The translations under genes were made by a program, and so were the position numbers. Shown piece after piece: positions 1-10,822 of a stretch of DNA of 64,000 nucleotides (within the stretch, counting starts at the first letter, position 1; every line of letters starts with the position of its first letter). Below the pieces are notes generated by a model. That model saw only the letters and a program-made list of their open reading frames with translations, was not told where the DNA came from and searched no databases. This DNA is from Conus ventricosus (lineage: Eukaryota > Mollusca > Gastropoda > Neogastropoda > Conidae): NCBI GenBank assembly GCA_018398815.1, contig CM031610.1, positions 33,615,866-33,679,865 on the forward strand. Direction: 5' to 3'.

Positions 1-1090
1 TCTGCCTCTGAGATGTCCACATCCTAGAATGGTGTTGGACTGGTATCGTAAAATCTCACCTTGAAATCTTAAAAGAGATGTGATGCCCATAGGAAAGTGT
101 CTGCCTGTGACCTGTCGACTACCCCCAAATACATCAGTACTATTAACTTTTTCCCCAACATGCCATGCGTGTGTATCGGTATGGCGCTGTTTGCATTGGC
201 CATGCCAGAATATAACGTCGGCAATTAGAAAATTCTCCTATCTATTCTTCTATAATTTAGTGGCTGTAATCATGTTTTACATGTAGTTTTACGTTCTAGT
301 TGATGGAAAAAGTGATTTTTCTGTTATTACACATATAATAGTTTTGACATAAAGAGCTTAAGAAGTAAGAATGTCAGACATTTTCATGTCAGGCAGTCAA
401 AATGATATGTTTTTTGTTGTTGTTTTTTTAGTGTCACAGCATAGTTTTTATAGTAGCTGATAAATGTTTATAGCATACTGGGTGCAAAGTTCATTTTTAA
501 CCTATCTGTTGATATACAATAATGGGCTATTATGTATGGAATTAGAGGTGGGGAATGAAATTGAAAAATTATGCATCGGCAAGGGAGAAAATTGATTGAA
601 TGGTGTTCTTTGGGGAAGAGTTAAAAATATTCAATGTCTTTTTTGTGTGTGCCAGATGAAATCAAGTGGATTCAGTAAGGATTAATAAAGAAAATGAAAG
701 AAATGAAAGCCTTGGTTGAAAGAAATTAGGAAGCATTCATCGACAAGAAAGCAGTCTTTGTTGTTATGGAGTGTGAGAGGAGTCTGCCAAAGAAATGGTC
801 CTGACTAAGAGGAGGGAATCATTGTAATGAAGAGTCTTTATTAATGATCTATTGCCCTATGGAACCTAAAGTGTGTGAGGTTTCTTTTTTGTATGTTTGC
901 ATATTTTGAATGAGTGTAGATTTACAGCATCTGGTTGTGGTTTATTTTTCCAACCATCTATGTTGCTAAGAAGCAGTGGACATGGAATGAGCCTCCAGAT
1001 GACACACCCTAACGGTTCTTCTTCTTTCTTCTCGTTGCCTCACACGCGAGACCGGTACGTCCAAAATGCCGTGTTCATCTGTAGGGATGC
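1..1090. other. A/T-rich sequence, no gene recognised
   Basis: I see no open frame with family-like composition, no tRNA-like boxes and no tandem array here. Short T-runs and ordinary A/T-rich intergenic or intronic texture only. Confidence 0.6.
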
Positions 1091-1099
1091 CACCAGTCC

Positions 1100-1760
1100 G
1101 TACAGCATGTCCTCGACGGGGTAGGCTCTGGCCACAGCTCCTCACTCAACCACCGGAAGTTCCGCATACTGTAGTATGTGTGGGCGTGTCCAGTTCATCC
1201 TCACCACAAGGACACAAATAGGGGATGGCACAACCTTGAGTTCGAATGGAGGTGTTAATTTAGTCTGTAGTGCCCTTTATCGCAGCCTGAAGATGGTGAC
1301 CTGCATCTGTTCTCGCAAGCAGGCGGAGGCTGTCATTCTGTGCCCGGATTTCAAACAGAGCATTGTGATGGTATTCTGCACAGCAAGCTTACAAGCGTTA
1401 TCTTCCTGCTCTTTTGCGGCGCCCTGTCTGGCCATCTCATCTGCCTTTTTCTTCGTTTCCCTCAATGCCGCAGTGTGAGGGATCCACTGAAGCACTTGTT
1501 CCGAAGACTCTTGATGTTGTTTCATGACCGTCTTTTTAGGAAAGACAACCTGGATTTGTGGTCTGCTCTTGTGGCATGGTGTGGCTGCCTGTGTGAAGCG
1601 TCATTTTCCGCCTTGTATTTTGGTACAATGAAGGCCCTTTCGGTAGCGCTCTTCTGTCCGTTCTCCACTGGGGAATTGAATTGTAGAACCCCCCGCTCCT
1701 TCCATTTTAAACGGCATTGGTGGCATAGCCGTCCTGTGTAACCCTGAATCCAGGAACTGG
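1100..1760 (-). pseudogene. 3' fragment of a non-LTR retrotransposon (RNase H domain plus C-terminal Cys cluster)
   Basis: Read on the minus strand, the frame around 1525-1400 gives VLQWIPHTAALRE followed by KKADEMARQGAAKEQEDNA. This is the last part of a LINE-encoded RNase H domain: the 'QWIP-H-G-GNE-AD-LA-GA' pattern known from I/Nimb-type LINEs. Further down, near 1290-1150 and across frame shifts, come the expected 'RLR-GHNRLN' segment and a VVPSPIC-CGEDE-like Cys cluster that normally closes ORF2. The usual GNE is degraded to ETK and several shifts and stops interrupt the frame, so this is a decayed 5'-truncated copy. It may be the same superfamily as the LINE reverse transcriptase at 9.8-10.8 kb, but the two fragments do not overlap in domain, so they could be different copies. 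The clade is inferred from motif style only. Confidence 0.65.
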
Positions 1761-2542
1761 CGGGTTATCTATTCTTCCAGCATTGCCATAGTTAGGGTCT
1801 TCAAGACATGGACATCATGGTCCATCCTTACTGTTTGATATAGGGAATAGTTGTGATGACAGTGATGTTTTTTCTGCTGTCTTCCCAGGGTGGTGCGTCA
1901 AGGGAGAAGGATAGGGGTATTGACCACCTTGCGAGGATATCTTGTATTTATTGTCCAGGGCCCTAGACTCCACAGCAAAGCTTGATCTTTTTAAGCCTGC
2001 GTAGGAAGGTGCTTTGGAGTCGGTCTTTCATTGGGTGTTTCTGTGAAGCACCGACTTGTTTAGTCTTGTTCATGCCTTTTGCTGTCTCCTCTTGAGAGCG
2101 TGGAATGCTGAAATTTTCTTCATCTTCTGAATTTGGCGTGGTCTTTTCATGGCACCAGTGACAGACCTGCCTACCCTTCCGTAATCGTCCCGTAATTCTT
2201 ACGGAAATTAACCCCCCCATTACGGAGGGCGATTTTCCGTGCGAACTGTACGGAAAAGAAAATTGAAAAACTACGCAAATTCCAGACTCGAACAATTGTC
2301 GACTGCTAGACCTTTCCGAGACCTACAGAGTAACTTCCCTTGACTCAAGCCGAAACCACAGAAGGATGGGTACTTGCGATAGGCCAATGTGGTGCTGTGG
2401 TGCCAACACGACGCAGCCATCACATCTGTGCCCGCCCATTCCGAAGCCATTTGTTCAGCCATTGTAATACAAAGTTACAACCATTTTATATGCCAGGCGA
2501 TTGTTAAAATGGCGGAGAAATATTGGGAGTTTGATAATACAC
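1761..2542. other. Unassigned stretch between a LINE fragment and a DIRS-like element
   Basis: A minus-strand open frame of 110 codons (2295-1963) carries a CHWCHEK Cys-His cluster and a basic C-terminus. I cannot tie it to a family, and no start context, splice sites or second conserved block supports it as a gene. Nothing else is recognised. Confidence 0.4.
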
Positions 2543-2570
2543 CCAGTTTTGGCTCTATACTTACCATTTC

Positions 2571-2709
2571 AGACAATAGCATTCATCAGGCAGTTTGACT
2601 GCACTGCCAGGCCGAAGTTTTGTGTGGCTAATGCAGTGATAAGACATCACGTGTGCCCACCCACTTCCGCCGTAGGGACAGCCATAGTAAAGTCTCCCAT
2701 ACGTCATAC
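2571..2709 (+). repeat. Left inverted terminal repeat of the DIRS-like element
   Basis: This stretch matches the reverse complement of 8531-8670 along its length, with scattered differences. Shared blocks include AGACAATAGCATTCA, GCCAGGCCGAAGTTT, GTGTGGCTAATGCAGTGATA, TTCCGCCGTAGGGA and GTCTCCCATACGTCAT. Confidence 0.9.
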
Positions 2710-2767
2710 ATCGAGGGCCTACGCGCAAGGAAACCCCCGAACCAATGCAGCTAGCGGGAAGTAGGTC

Positions 2768-2872
2768 GGGCAATGAGTCTGACATGGTAAGTATACAAGC
2801 CAAACAGGGGTAATCAATACAAACTCCCCCATTATGGCGTCCCATACTGTACCATGTCAACAATAGCAGAAA
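2768..2872. repeat. Internal complementary region (ICR) of the DIRS-like element
   Basis: The first part (about 2770-2800) is the complement of the left outer end: it contains GTCTGACATGGTAAGTATAC, facing TATACTTACCAT at 2557-2568. The second part (about 2838-2871) repeats the complement of the right outer end: it contains ATACTGTACCATGTCA, facing TGACATGGTACAGTAT at 8668-8690. Having both element ends represented side by side next to the 3' terminal repeat is the hallmark of DIRS-1-type elements, where this region is thought to template joining of the ends during circle formation. Confidence 0.82.
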
Positions 2873-2989
2873 TTCATATAAAAGGAGGATGGCGAGTGCC
2901 CTAAGTGGTTCCTGGGGTTACCCGTATGGATGCATTAGCCTCCACAAAGGAAAACCCATTAGAACCATCAGCCCTGGTCATTCGGAATG

Positions 2990-3905
2990 ACCCTCAGATA
3001 AAATTTTAAGAAGGATTCTCCCGAACGCCAGAAGGCTGGCCTCCAGGAGGAGGCGCAATTGGGAACAGAGAGCTGAATGCTGCCGAAGAAGGCCACCGCT
3101 CTGACCTCATGGGCCCGGGGGGAAGAGCCGGGTGAGATCCTCGAAGCCGGGAATATGCATTTCCGACCGTCCTTTGAGAGCCACCTAGAGACATGTGGCC
3201 AGCTGATATGTCCTTTCGTGTTATCTGGGGTTTGATGGAAAGAGAAACCGTCTTTGTGAAACGCGCCTGGGGCGGCGAGCGGTTCCCATTAGTGAGTATC
3301 GGACATCGAGAAGGGCAAAGGGCTATGTCCGAAGAGGTTCGCCCCCCTAGAGTATTCTCCGGCCAGCGGGCGGATGATGAGGTAAGGGAGGTACTGCCGG
3401 TTCCTGGTCTTGCTAGGAACTCGGCAGGAACTTAAGAAGACGGAGTCCGCACTGTGCGGCAGGCAATGTCCCCTCTGTGGGTCCCCGCTAAGGGCAATGA
3501 TCACTCCACGCCTGTCTCGCGGAAGCGAGGGCGAGGAGGAAGGTAGTCTTCATGGACAGAAGGTACGAAAGGAATGGAGTACAAAGTCTCAAAGGTGGTT
3601 TTATATGAGACGTCAAGAACGTGAAGAGGCCCCAAAGGGTAACACGTCTAGGGATTGGGCCACACTAAGAGAAGCCCCTCAGGAGATCTCTCTAGAGAAA
3701 GGAAATCATTCTCAAAGGAAGGTCCGGGCATTTGGTGAGGATGGTCGTGCAGATGGCCGACCTGAAGCCCCAATGGAGCTAGCAGAGAGGTTAAGTAGGG
3801 ACATGAAATTTCCTATTTTTTGGATGTTGTGGGCGAATTGTGAGTGGAACAGAATTGCTTTGCACCAAGAGACCCATTTCCTCCAACTGCAGTCATAAAA
3901 GGGAC
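2990..3905 (-). pseudogene. DIRS tyrosine recombinase (C-terminal catalytic part readable)
   Basis: On the minus strand near 3112-3090 the frame reads AHEVRAVA, the H-x-x-R catalytic box of tyrosine recombinases in its usual DIRS wording. About 30 codons later it reads WRSGESFLKFYLR, carrying the nucleophilic tyrosine (codon near 2998). The spacing fits the family. The enzyme would cleave and rejoin the circular DNA intermediate at the target. Upstream of about 3.2 kb the frame is broken and the first catalytic arginine cannot be placed securely. It follows the RNase H domain directly, the normal order in DIRS elements. Identity rests on the motifs plus the element architecture. Confidence 0.75.
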
Positions 3906-3911
3906 TCCGAG

Positions 3912-5063
3912 CTAGCTCCTGCGAGAGGACATGCTATCTCGGAGTTCCAGAGAGGCCCCGGCGAAGAAGGGTTTGAGGACGGAACGGGACCTGTTCCCGT
4001 TCGAGAGGGGGATTATGATGTTCGCAGCCGGGCTGACACAGAAGCCAGGCTGGAGTGAGAACGCTGGGGATATGCGTGAGGGAGGCCCCCGAACGGGGTT
4101 GCCTGAGCAAGTCCCACCTGGGTGTTCAACCTGTAGAGGGGGTTCGTGTGATGAGACTAGAGTCCTGGGAACCAGGACTGATTTGGTGCCACACATGGGG
4201 CGAAGAGAATGCCCTGGTTCTCTCAGACACGCCATCCTGAACACCTTGTGAGGATCGATAAGGGAGGGTAAGGCGAAAGCTATTAGGCCGGACCAAGGAG
4301 GACAGGGCGTCGATGGCGTCAGCCTGGGGTCCGGGACCGGGGACCCATACACAGGCAGACTATTGGATGAACCGAGTAGGCAAAAGAGGTCGATCATTGG
4401 TGTGACCCAATGTTCCCACACGTTGAAAGGGTAAGGCCAGGCTAGGGACCATACCGTGGTGGAGGACAGACTTGGATCGGCTGAGAGAGTCCTGCCAGAT
4501 GTAGAGATACTCCCTGCATGTTCTCGCGCGAAGGGTGACCCCCCTGCGTTTGACCCAGCGGAGGATGGTCCTCTGTATACGGAGGAGAGGCCGATGGAGT
4601 ATGTGCCTTCCCCCACCCCCCTTGTTGTATGTAACAATCTACCGAATGTTGTCCCGTTACAAAGGAGAACAAATCGGTGGTCGACTATGGACTGTAAACT
4701 GGAGGAGGCGAGTCTGACCGCCACCAGATCCAAGAAGTTGATGTGAAGACCTGAGCAGTCCAGAGGATCCCAAACCCCCGAGGCGTGACTGCTTCTCTCA
4801 GATGGGCCCCCCAGCCCGAGTTGGAAGGCGTCTGTTAAAAGTATCCAGGGCTGGGATGGGAGGGTAGATGGGAAACCTCCTGGGGCCAGGGGTGGTGATG
4901 GTCTGATGCCCCTCCTCCGTGGCCCAAACGAAACCAAAGGCCCTAGGGTGACGGGCTGGTTCCATCTGTCGTTGGTCTGGGACCAACGACGGCGGAACCC
5001 CTCTGAAGCTGTCGCATTAGGAACTCTGCCTAGGGGAAAGAGAGGATACAGGGACTCCATCAT
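3912..5063 (-). CDS. DIRS RNase H domain and downstream linker
   Basis: An open frame of 383 codons. Residues about 70-130 give ILLTDAFQLGLGG, then SGVWDPLDCSGLHINFLDL and AVRLA, matching the RNase H pattern of DIRS/PAT elements (TDAS-GWG, G-W, H-N-E/D-AV). The usual catalytic Glu in HINxLE is Asp here, and the region corresponding to SDN is altered (LLCNGTT). After about residue 200 comes MIDLFCLLGSSNSLPVYGSPVPDP, the conserved DIRS post-RNase H block (normally VDLFAS-N-LP-F-SP-PDP), then CPPWSGLIAFALPSLIDPHKVFRM. It degrades the RNA strand during reverse transcription. The methionine given opens the frame and is unlikely to be a true start, since the domain continues from the reverse transcriptase upstream. 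Confidence 0.8.
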   Translation of the reverse strand: MMESLYPLFPLGRVPNATASEGFRRRWSQTNDRWNQPVTLGPLVSFGPRRRGIRPSPPLAPGGFPSTLPSQPWILLTDAFQLGLGGPSERSSHASGVWDPLDCSGLHINFLDLVAVRLASSSLQSIVDHRFVLLCNGTTFGRLLHTTRGVGEGTYSIGLSSVYRGPSSAGSNAGGSPFAREHAGSISTSGRTLSADPSLSSTTVWSLAWPYPFNVWEHWVTPMIDLFCLLGSSNSLPVYGSPVPDPRLTPSTPCPPWSGLIAFALPSLIDPHKVFRMACLREPGHSLRPMCGTKSVLVPRTLVSSHEPPLQVEHPGGTCSGNPVRGPPSRISPAFSLQPGFCVSPAANIIIPLSNGNRSRSVLKPFFAGASLELRDSMSSRRS

Positions 5064-5991
5064 CCCTAGGTAGGAGAAAGTGTCCTTGCCGAAGAGAGGG
5101 GAGAGAGGCGAAGTGGGAAATGTAGTCCACTAGGCGAGCGACCTCTCCGGGGTCGGGGAGACCTACCATGAGGTGGTGACCGAAGCTCATGCCCAGGTAA
5201 GGTGAATTGCGACTGGCGAGAGCTCGCATTTTGCGGGGTTTGGTTACGAAACCCCAAGAGGATCAAGCTGAAGTAGCTATGAGTGATGGGAATGGTCTAG
5301 GCCTGAGAGGTGGCCAGGACGAGCCAGTCGATCGAGGTAGACAAGGAGGCGGAATGTTCCCCTCCCTTCTGGCAAGGGAGGCCACTCCTTGACTACCTTC
5401 GTGAAGAGTGAAGGAGCTCAGGGAGAGTCCGAATGGGAGGGCTTGAATAGAAACACCCGGCCCCGCCAGACGCAACGAAGGTATAGTCTGTGGGACGGTA
5501 GGATGAGGATCTGGAAGTAAGCATCATTGAGATCTATCAGAGTGCCCAGTCCAAATGGTGGAATGGAGTCCCGATCAGGGCCGGGGTCCTCCATCTTGAC
5601 TCTGGTTTCTCTGAGGAATCTGTTGAGAGGGAAAGTCGAGACTAGGGTCCCTCCCACCGCCCGAGGCCTTTGGGACTACAAAGAGGCGAGAGTAAACCCC
5701 GGGGTAGGGTGTGGTACCTCGGTGATGGCGCCCTTGCCGGAGAAGCTCCTCGATTTCCAGGGCGAAGGGACCTCCGCCTGGCGGAGGTGGGGTCGCCGGT
5801 AGGAAGTAGGAGGGGAAGGACCGATGATGGGAGGCGTTCGAGGTGCCCAGGGTAGACGAACCCACCAGCAGAACAGAAACCACCCCAGGTTGAGACCCAA
5901 TGCGCCACGCCAACTGTTGGGCGATGCCGGTACATAAGACTTTGCCTAGCCAGGGGGCAGAGGGGCTGAAGGTGTGACTGGAAGACGACAT
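5017..5991 (-). pseudogene. DIRS reverse transcriptase (frame-broken)
   Basis: Pieces in successive frames on the minus strand align in order with DIRS reverse transcriptase. Near 5770-5620: EIEELLRQG and VYSRLFVVPKASGG (fingers). At 5560-5440: GTLIDLNDAYFQILILPSH and LRCVWRGRVFLFK (the palm segment around the first catalytic Asp). At 5229-5050: a YLGMSF block followed by LPDPGEVARLVDYISHF and a proline-rich connection region. The YxDD box expected between the last two falls in a broken stretch (about 5440-5270) and was not found in frame. At least two frame shifts separate the blocks. The enzyme would copy the element's RNA into DNA. Confidence 0.75.
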
Positions 5992-5999
5992 GTCCCGCC

Positions 6000-8530
6000 C
6001 ATTTTTTTAACTCGTAAGGTGTTCCGCTAGTCAACTCCAGGGTCCGGGCCTGTTGGCCGAACCGAAATTCTGATGGTGTTTTTTTCGTTTGGTCGTATGG
6101 GTTTGGCGGGCCTCGAGGGACGCTGCTTGGGTTAGGGCTAGGGTCTGGCAGTGGTATGGCCTTACGTAAGTACATGACCCTGAGGAAATACTCCTATTGG
6201 GGCCCTGCTTTGGGGGCTGATAAGAAGTCCAGTCCCCGGTGGGGAACGCATGAGTCCCCCTGTCGATGGAGGCCGATCCTGCCCAACAAATATTGATGGA
6301 CTGGGGGGGCGGCTATCCTTGACCGTGATCTCTGGGTAGGGGGTGACCCAGTGAAACGGAAAGGGCGAAGATTTTGTTGAGGGAGGGGATTTCCCAACAA
6401 CAAGATCAGGGCGCCAGCACACCAAAATGTGAAAGGACCCCAGACTGGGGGAGGAATTCCTCAAGCCCTCCTCCAATTGGGGGACAGTAGTCAGATCGAG
6501 AATGGGAAGTTCCGGTCCACCATTCGAAGGCCATTTCAGGGGTGCGTGGGAGTGTGAACTCGTTTGGGAAGAGGGTGAAAACGAGGACGACTCCCCGGTG
6601 GTTCCGTAATCGGGGCGTGAAAACTAGTGGTACTGCAGATCGGACCAGCGCCCGAGAGGAAAGTTGCCCCAGGTCGATCCAGCTCTGGGATGCCGGAGCC
6701 CACATGAGGCCAAATATGGAGTCAGGGGAAGAGTCCCGAGCTAAGCCACAGAAATCCACCTCGGGACAAGAATCACCACCCTTCCCCCGGGGAGAAAGGA
6801 GGGGCTGTGGAGGCCAGAGGCAGATTCTTCCTCTGGGACCCCGGGTACCCTTGCGCACCCCGGGAGAGCACTGCCTCCTGCATCTCCGGTTGTCCGCACG
6901 GCCCCTTGGCCGTGGCAGAGGTTGTCGGGGATGTACGATCGCCGAGCCACCTGGTCCGTGTGGTAAGCGGACGGGGATGCTGAGACGACGCTTAAAACTC
7001 AGGGACTAGGGGTTTACCCTTGTCCCGCTGGTCCGATCCTCCCTCCTGAGGAACGGGACCGCGACGTTTTCCCAATAGTGGAGCGGAAGAAGACGGCTCC
7101 GACAACGTCCTGTACACCCTAGGGAGATATGCGACGATCGATCGGGCGGTTCGACCCGTCGGGGGTTGAAGGTCGCAGATATCCGAGCTACCTAAGCCTG
7201 CGTACCAGACCCGTGATAGTGGTCAGTGGGGGGGTTCCACCGAAACTGGCCCAAAATCCTCCCCCGGAGTGTTTGACCGCTCCTCGTGCCGGGTCGAGTG
7301 CTAGACCCGGACCCCGGTTGGGGAGAGCGTCCTGGAGACTTGGTGTGACGATAGTGGGGTGCCTAGCGTCACAAGTCCTCAAAAGATCGGGTGACGTGCG
7401 GTGATTCCGTCCGCCCACGAGGATTCGCCACCCTTGCCGGGTCCGGGAAACGGCACGGGTCCCCTGGGGCCGATGATCGCCGGACCGGCAAGAAGGGAGA
7501 GGGTCGCCTTACGCGGTCGAAGTCGAACAGGCGAACCAGTCAGGGAACGTGAAGATTAGAACGAAGGTCCTTATCATGGGTAGCGAGGGCCTTGTGCCCT
7601 TGGAGGATTTTTGGGCCTAGGGAAGGAAGCAAATGAAAAACAGTCGGGCAATGACTGCCGAATGTTTCATCCGAACTGGGACAGACAGTTGGAACTGTCG
7701 AATCGCGACTATCGTTTATCCGGCCGGTCGGGAAGAGGGTTAATCGGAAGATGGAATCCGAGCGGCGTCCCCTTCACGGAACCCTCCTCTACACCGACCG
7801 TACCACTCATCGAGTGCGTGAGCGGTTTGTCCCGTGGAATCGACACACTACCCCTCCGGGGAAGAGAAGCGACTGCCGCAGAGGGTGGACGCCCGAGCCG
7901 TTAGTGTCCTATCACCAATGTTGGGCACAGGTGTGGGGAACAAACACGAACGCACGATCGCAAAGGGAGACAAAGAGTGATTTGAGGGATCAGAAAGGCT
8001 CAACCAACGTCGTGAGAGACACTGAAATTGTATAAAAAGCAACGAGAAGGTCATGAGATGATCTCGAGTCAGTCGATCGTAAGTGACGCGGTTTTGGCCG
8101 GTCGAAAACAAAAATGGCGGAACGACCGGCGAAGAAAATGGAAACCGAGTGGACTAACGTGAAAGTTAGGCAATCGGAGTCCAAATGGAAGGAAAGGACC
8201 AGAGAATCGTAAACAAGGGGCATTAAAGCCAAACTTGGAGAAAGGGCGAAACCTGGAGTCGATGAGTTCCGACATTCGAAGATCGTAAAACGCCGAAAGC
8301 AAGTCTCAAGTGCAAAGACAAAGGCACAAGGCGAGGATGGCGTGGATAAACAAATGAATAACGCACCCCAAACCAAAAGCCCCACACCGGTATCAAGAAT
8401 GAAAGGGGAAAATCTCGCAAGCCACAACAAATAAGCTAAGAAGCAAACACAAGGCTATCAATACACAACGGCAAGAGAAGGCGAGACATAGCACAAGACA
8501 TAACTTGCTTGTACGGGAGGCCGAGAGAGA
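6000..8530 (-). other. 5' region of the DIRS-like element, coding content not recognised
   Basis: DIRS elements carry a gag-like ORF in this position. Here the minus strand offers only interrupted frames (for example 6858-6406 and 8430-7990) with no zinc knuckle or other motif I recognise. The region is more G/C-rich and richer in CG than the flanks. Confidence 0.45.
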
Positions 8531-8670
8531 ATGACGTATGGGAGACTTACACTGGCTTCTCCCTACGGCGGAAGGGGGTTGGGCACCACGTGACTGTCTT
8601 ATCACTGCATTAGCCACACAAAAACTTCGGCCTGGCAGAGCAGCTAACTGCCGTGAATGCTATTGTCTGA
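8531..8670 (-). repeat. Right inverted terminal repeat of the DIRS-like element
   Basis: Reverse complement partner of 2571-2709. Its outer flank (to about 8700) ends in a CATGGTACAGTATATGACGCC segment whose complement is repeated inside the element at about 2838-2871, as expected for a DIRS terminus. Confidence 0.9.
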
Positions 8671-8709
8671 CATGGTACAGTATATGACGCCAAACTTCTA
8701 AACTTTGCA

Positions 8710-9400
8710 TGAAACCGACGACGAGAGTTCGAAAACCACTGTGCCACAACGGAAGAAGGCGAAGAAGCAAGTGTTCCGAAGTAAATACACGCGGACTTGG
8801 CCTTGTCTTTTGTAATCCAAAAAACATGGACCTGGATTGTATACTGCTCGGTGTGCAATTCAGACTTCTCCATGGGACATGGGGGAGCAAATGACTGCAA
8901 GCGCCATATCTCGGGGAAAATGCACAAAGAGACAGCTGCGAGTGCCTCCAGTCAGAAGATCACATCGTTGTTTACGAAATCCAGCGAGAGCAGCCGTCAG
9001 ACCCACACACGGAAGATCACCAACGCAGAAAGACTGTTGTGTGAGCTGATCTGCGAAAACAACTTGTCCCTGAGCTGTGCTGACAAGATAGTGGCGAAAA
9101 TAAAAAGGATGTTTCCAGATGTGTTCTGGGCAAGGGGTGAAGCAGCAGCACCAAGACCTTGGGAACCTTGCCCAGGTCATGATGGGGATCTGCACCATCC
9201 CACACAGTAGTGCAGCATGTGAGCGTGTCTTCAGCTGTGTGAAGAAGAACCTCACTGACCAAAGGTCTACCCTGCACCAGGACACCATTGAGGCACTCCT
9301 TGTTCTCAAATCCCGGCCTGCAGAGAACACAGATCATGAGCCAGAGGAACTGGACCATCTCAAGAGTGCCTACTCCAAGCAGCAGGCACAATACAAGGCT
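8710..9400 (+). pseudogene. hAT-type transposase, internally deleted: zinc-finger N-terminus joined to dimerisation C-terminus
   Basis: Two blocks are visible. In the frame from 8797, a BED/TTF-like zinc finger reads CNSDFSMGHGG, then NDCKRHISGKMHK, followed by SQKITSLF and an ERLLCELICENNLSLS helix: the N-terminus of hAT transposases. From about 9180 in another frame comes IPHSSAACERVFSCVKKN and TLHQDTIEALLVLK, the hAT C-terminal dimerisation motif. The whole catalytic middle, including the DDE residues normally spanning several hundred codons, is missing between about 9120 and 9175. A frame shift also lies near 8820. Such internal deletions are common for hAT elements mobilised in trans. 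Terminal inverted repeats were not identified, so the borders are coding borders only. Confidence 0.75.
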
Positions 9401-9402
9401 TA

Positions 9403-9435
9403 GTGCAAACACACACACACACACATTTTTTTTTT

Positions 9436-9466
<31 letters not shown>

Positions 9467-9471
9467 GGGGT
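9403..9471 (+). repeat. (CA)n tract followed by T and G homopolymers
   Basis: A short CA repeat runs into about 18 T and then about 25 G. This is low-complexity sequence directly after the hAT fragment, and the homopolymer lengths are unreliable. Confidence 0.9.
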
Positions 9472-9773
9472 TGTACATTAGGTTCTTCATCAGTGGTGTC
9501 ATCTGTGGTGACTGCTGTGTAAGTTACAAACTGTTAAGTATATCACCTTTGAATTGACCTGAAACTCCTGTCCTGAGTCCGTCATCAGCCATCATCCCAA
9601 GGTATTTTAATTCTGCTTTGTTGTTTTTGTTCCTTTTTTACTGTTTATATTTTTGTTAAAATGTTCAAAATGTAGTTGGAGTTTTTGTCCACATTATTTG
9701 TTCAAAAACGCCGTGTATTACGCGTCCGTGGAATTACTGAAGGAAAATGCAAAATTACTGAAAATCTCTGTGG

Positions 9774-10822
9774 TTAGTACTGATGAGCATAACATGAGGT
9801 AGGCAGGTCTGCAGTGATGATACGCAGTGCCTGGTTTTGGACTTTGTCCAGGGTCTGCAGGTGTGTCTTGGCAGCTGTCATCCAAGACGTGGACCCGTAC
9901 TCAAGGTGTGGTCTTACTGTACCCTGGTACACTGACTTCAGGATCTTGTCAGTTGCGCCCCATGTGGTTCCAGCCAGTTTCCTCATTATGTTCAGCTTCC
10001 TTCTGGCTTTCCCCTCTGCCTGGTTGATATGAGGTTCCAGGTCATTCTTTTGTCAAAGGTAACACCAAGGTATGTTTGCTGGGCTTCATACCTTAGTGTG
10101 GCGTTTCCTAGGGTGAGTTTTCCAGGCTTGGCTTTTGGGGATAGCGTGAAAAGAGTAGTAGTTGACTTCTCCCCGTTGATAGTTACGCACCAGCTTTCAG
10201 CCCATGCTGCAACATTCTCCAGGGCGATCCGCATCCTATAAGTTGCTGTTGTTGCATGCTCTTCACAGCACCAGAGCACCAGGTCGTCTGCATATAGCGC
10301 CGCGTGGACACCTCTTGGTAGTTCTGCTACAATGTCGTTGATAAAGAGTATGAACAAAGAGGGGGAGAGGACGCCTCCCTGGGGAACTCCCTGTCTCAGC
10401 AACACCTTTTGGCCACAGCGGCCATCTACCGACACTCTGGCTCTTCGGTTGTGTAGGTACGACTTGGTCCACTGATACATGTTGCCACTGATGCCGCAAC
10501 GCAGAAGCTTCACCAGGAGACCGTCTTTCCAGACCTTGTCAAACGCCTTCTGTAGGTCAATAAAGACCGCCAGGGCTGCCTTCTGGGCCTGGAAAGCATC
10601 CTCTATGACCTTTGAGAGGTGTGTGGTTTGGTCTTCGGTACTTTTATACTGTCTGAAGCCAGCTTGCTCGGGGACAATGATGCTCTCTGTCTCCAGGTAA
10701 AGTTGAAGGCGTTGGTTGATAATGCGTTCCAGGGTCTTACAGACACAGCTTGTTAGACTGATGGGACGATAGCTTTGGGCTTTACTTTTCACCCTAACTG
10801 TTCTTTGTGAAACAATTTCCAA
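9774..10822 (-). pseudogene. Non-LTR retrotransposon reverse transcriptase fragment
   Basis: A minus-strand frame of 276 codons covers most of a LINE reverse transcriptase. It contains SYRPISLTSCVCKTLERI (fingers), AVFIDLQKAFDKVWKDGL (motif A, first catalytic Asp), RQGVPQGGVLSPSLFILFIN (motif B) and ALYADDLVLW (motif C with the YADD active site). A frame shift near 9990 leads into a second piece with VRPHLEYGSTSWMTAAKT and VQNQALRIIT, the thumb/connection region of I/Nimb- or jockey-like LINEs. The endonuclease and the RNase H and 3' parts are absent, so the copy is truncated at both ends. The active-site residues are intact. Confidence 0.9.

Larger units (their letters stand above)
2543..8700 (-). 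mobile_element. DIRS-like tyrosine-recombinase retrotransposon
   Basis: The element is about 6.2 kb and transcribed on the minus strand. It is bounded by inverted terminal repeats (2571-2709 and 8531-8670) and carries, in transcriptional order, a long 5' region, reverse transcriptase, RNase H and a tyrosine recombinase, followed by an internal complementary region just inside the 3' repeat. DIRS elements use inverted rather than direct terminal repeats and integrate through a tyrosine recombinase via a circular intermediate instead of a DDE integrase. All parts of that architecture are visible here. The coding frames are broken by several shifts and stops, so this copy looks inactive as written, though consensus indels may contribute. 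No convincing gag or methyltransferase domain was recognised. The outer ends are set by complementarity to the internal region and are good to within about 10 bases. Confidence 0.88.

Noticed and set aside
1963..2295. 110-codon frame with a CHWC cluster as a gene
   Set aside because: A single cluster without other conserved blocks or splice sites is too weak.
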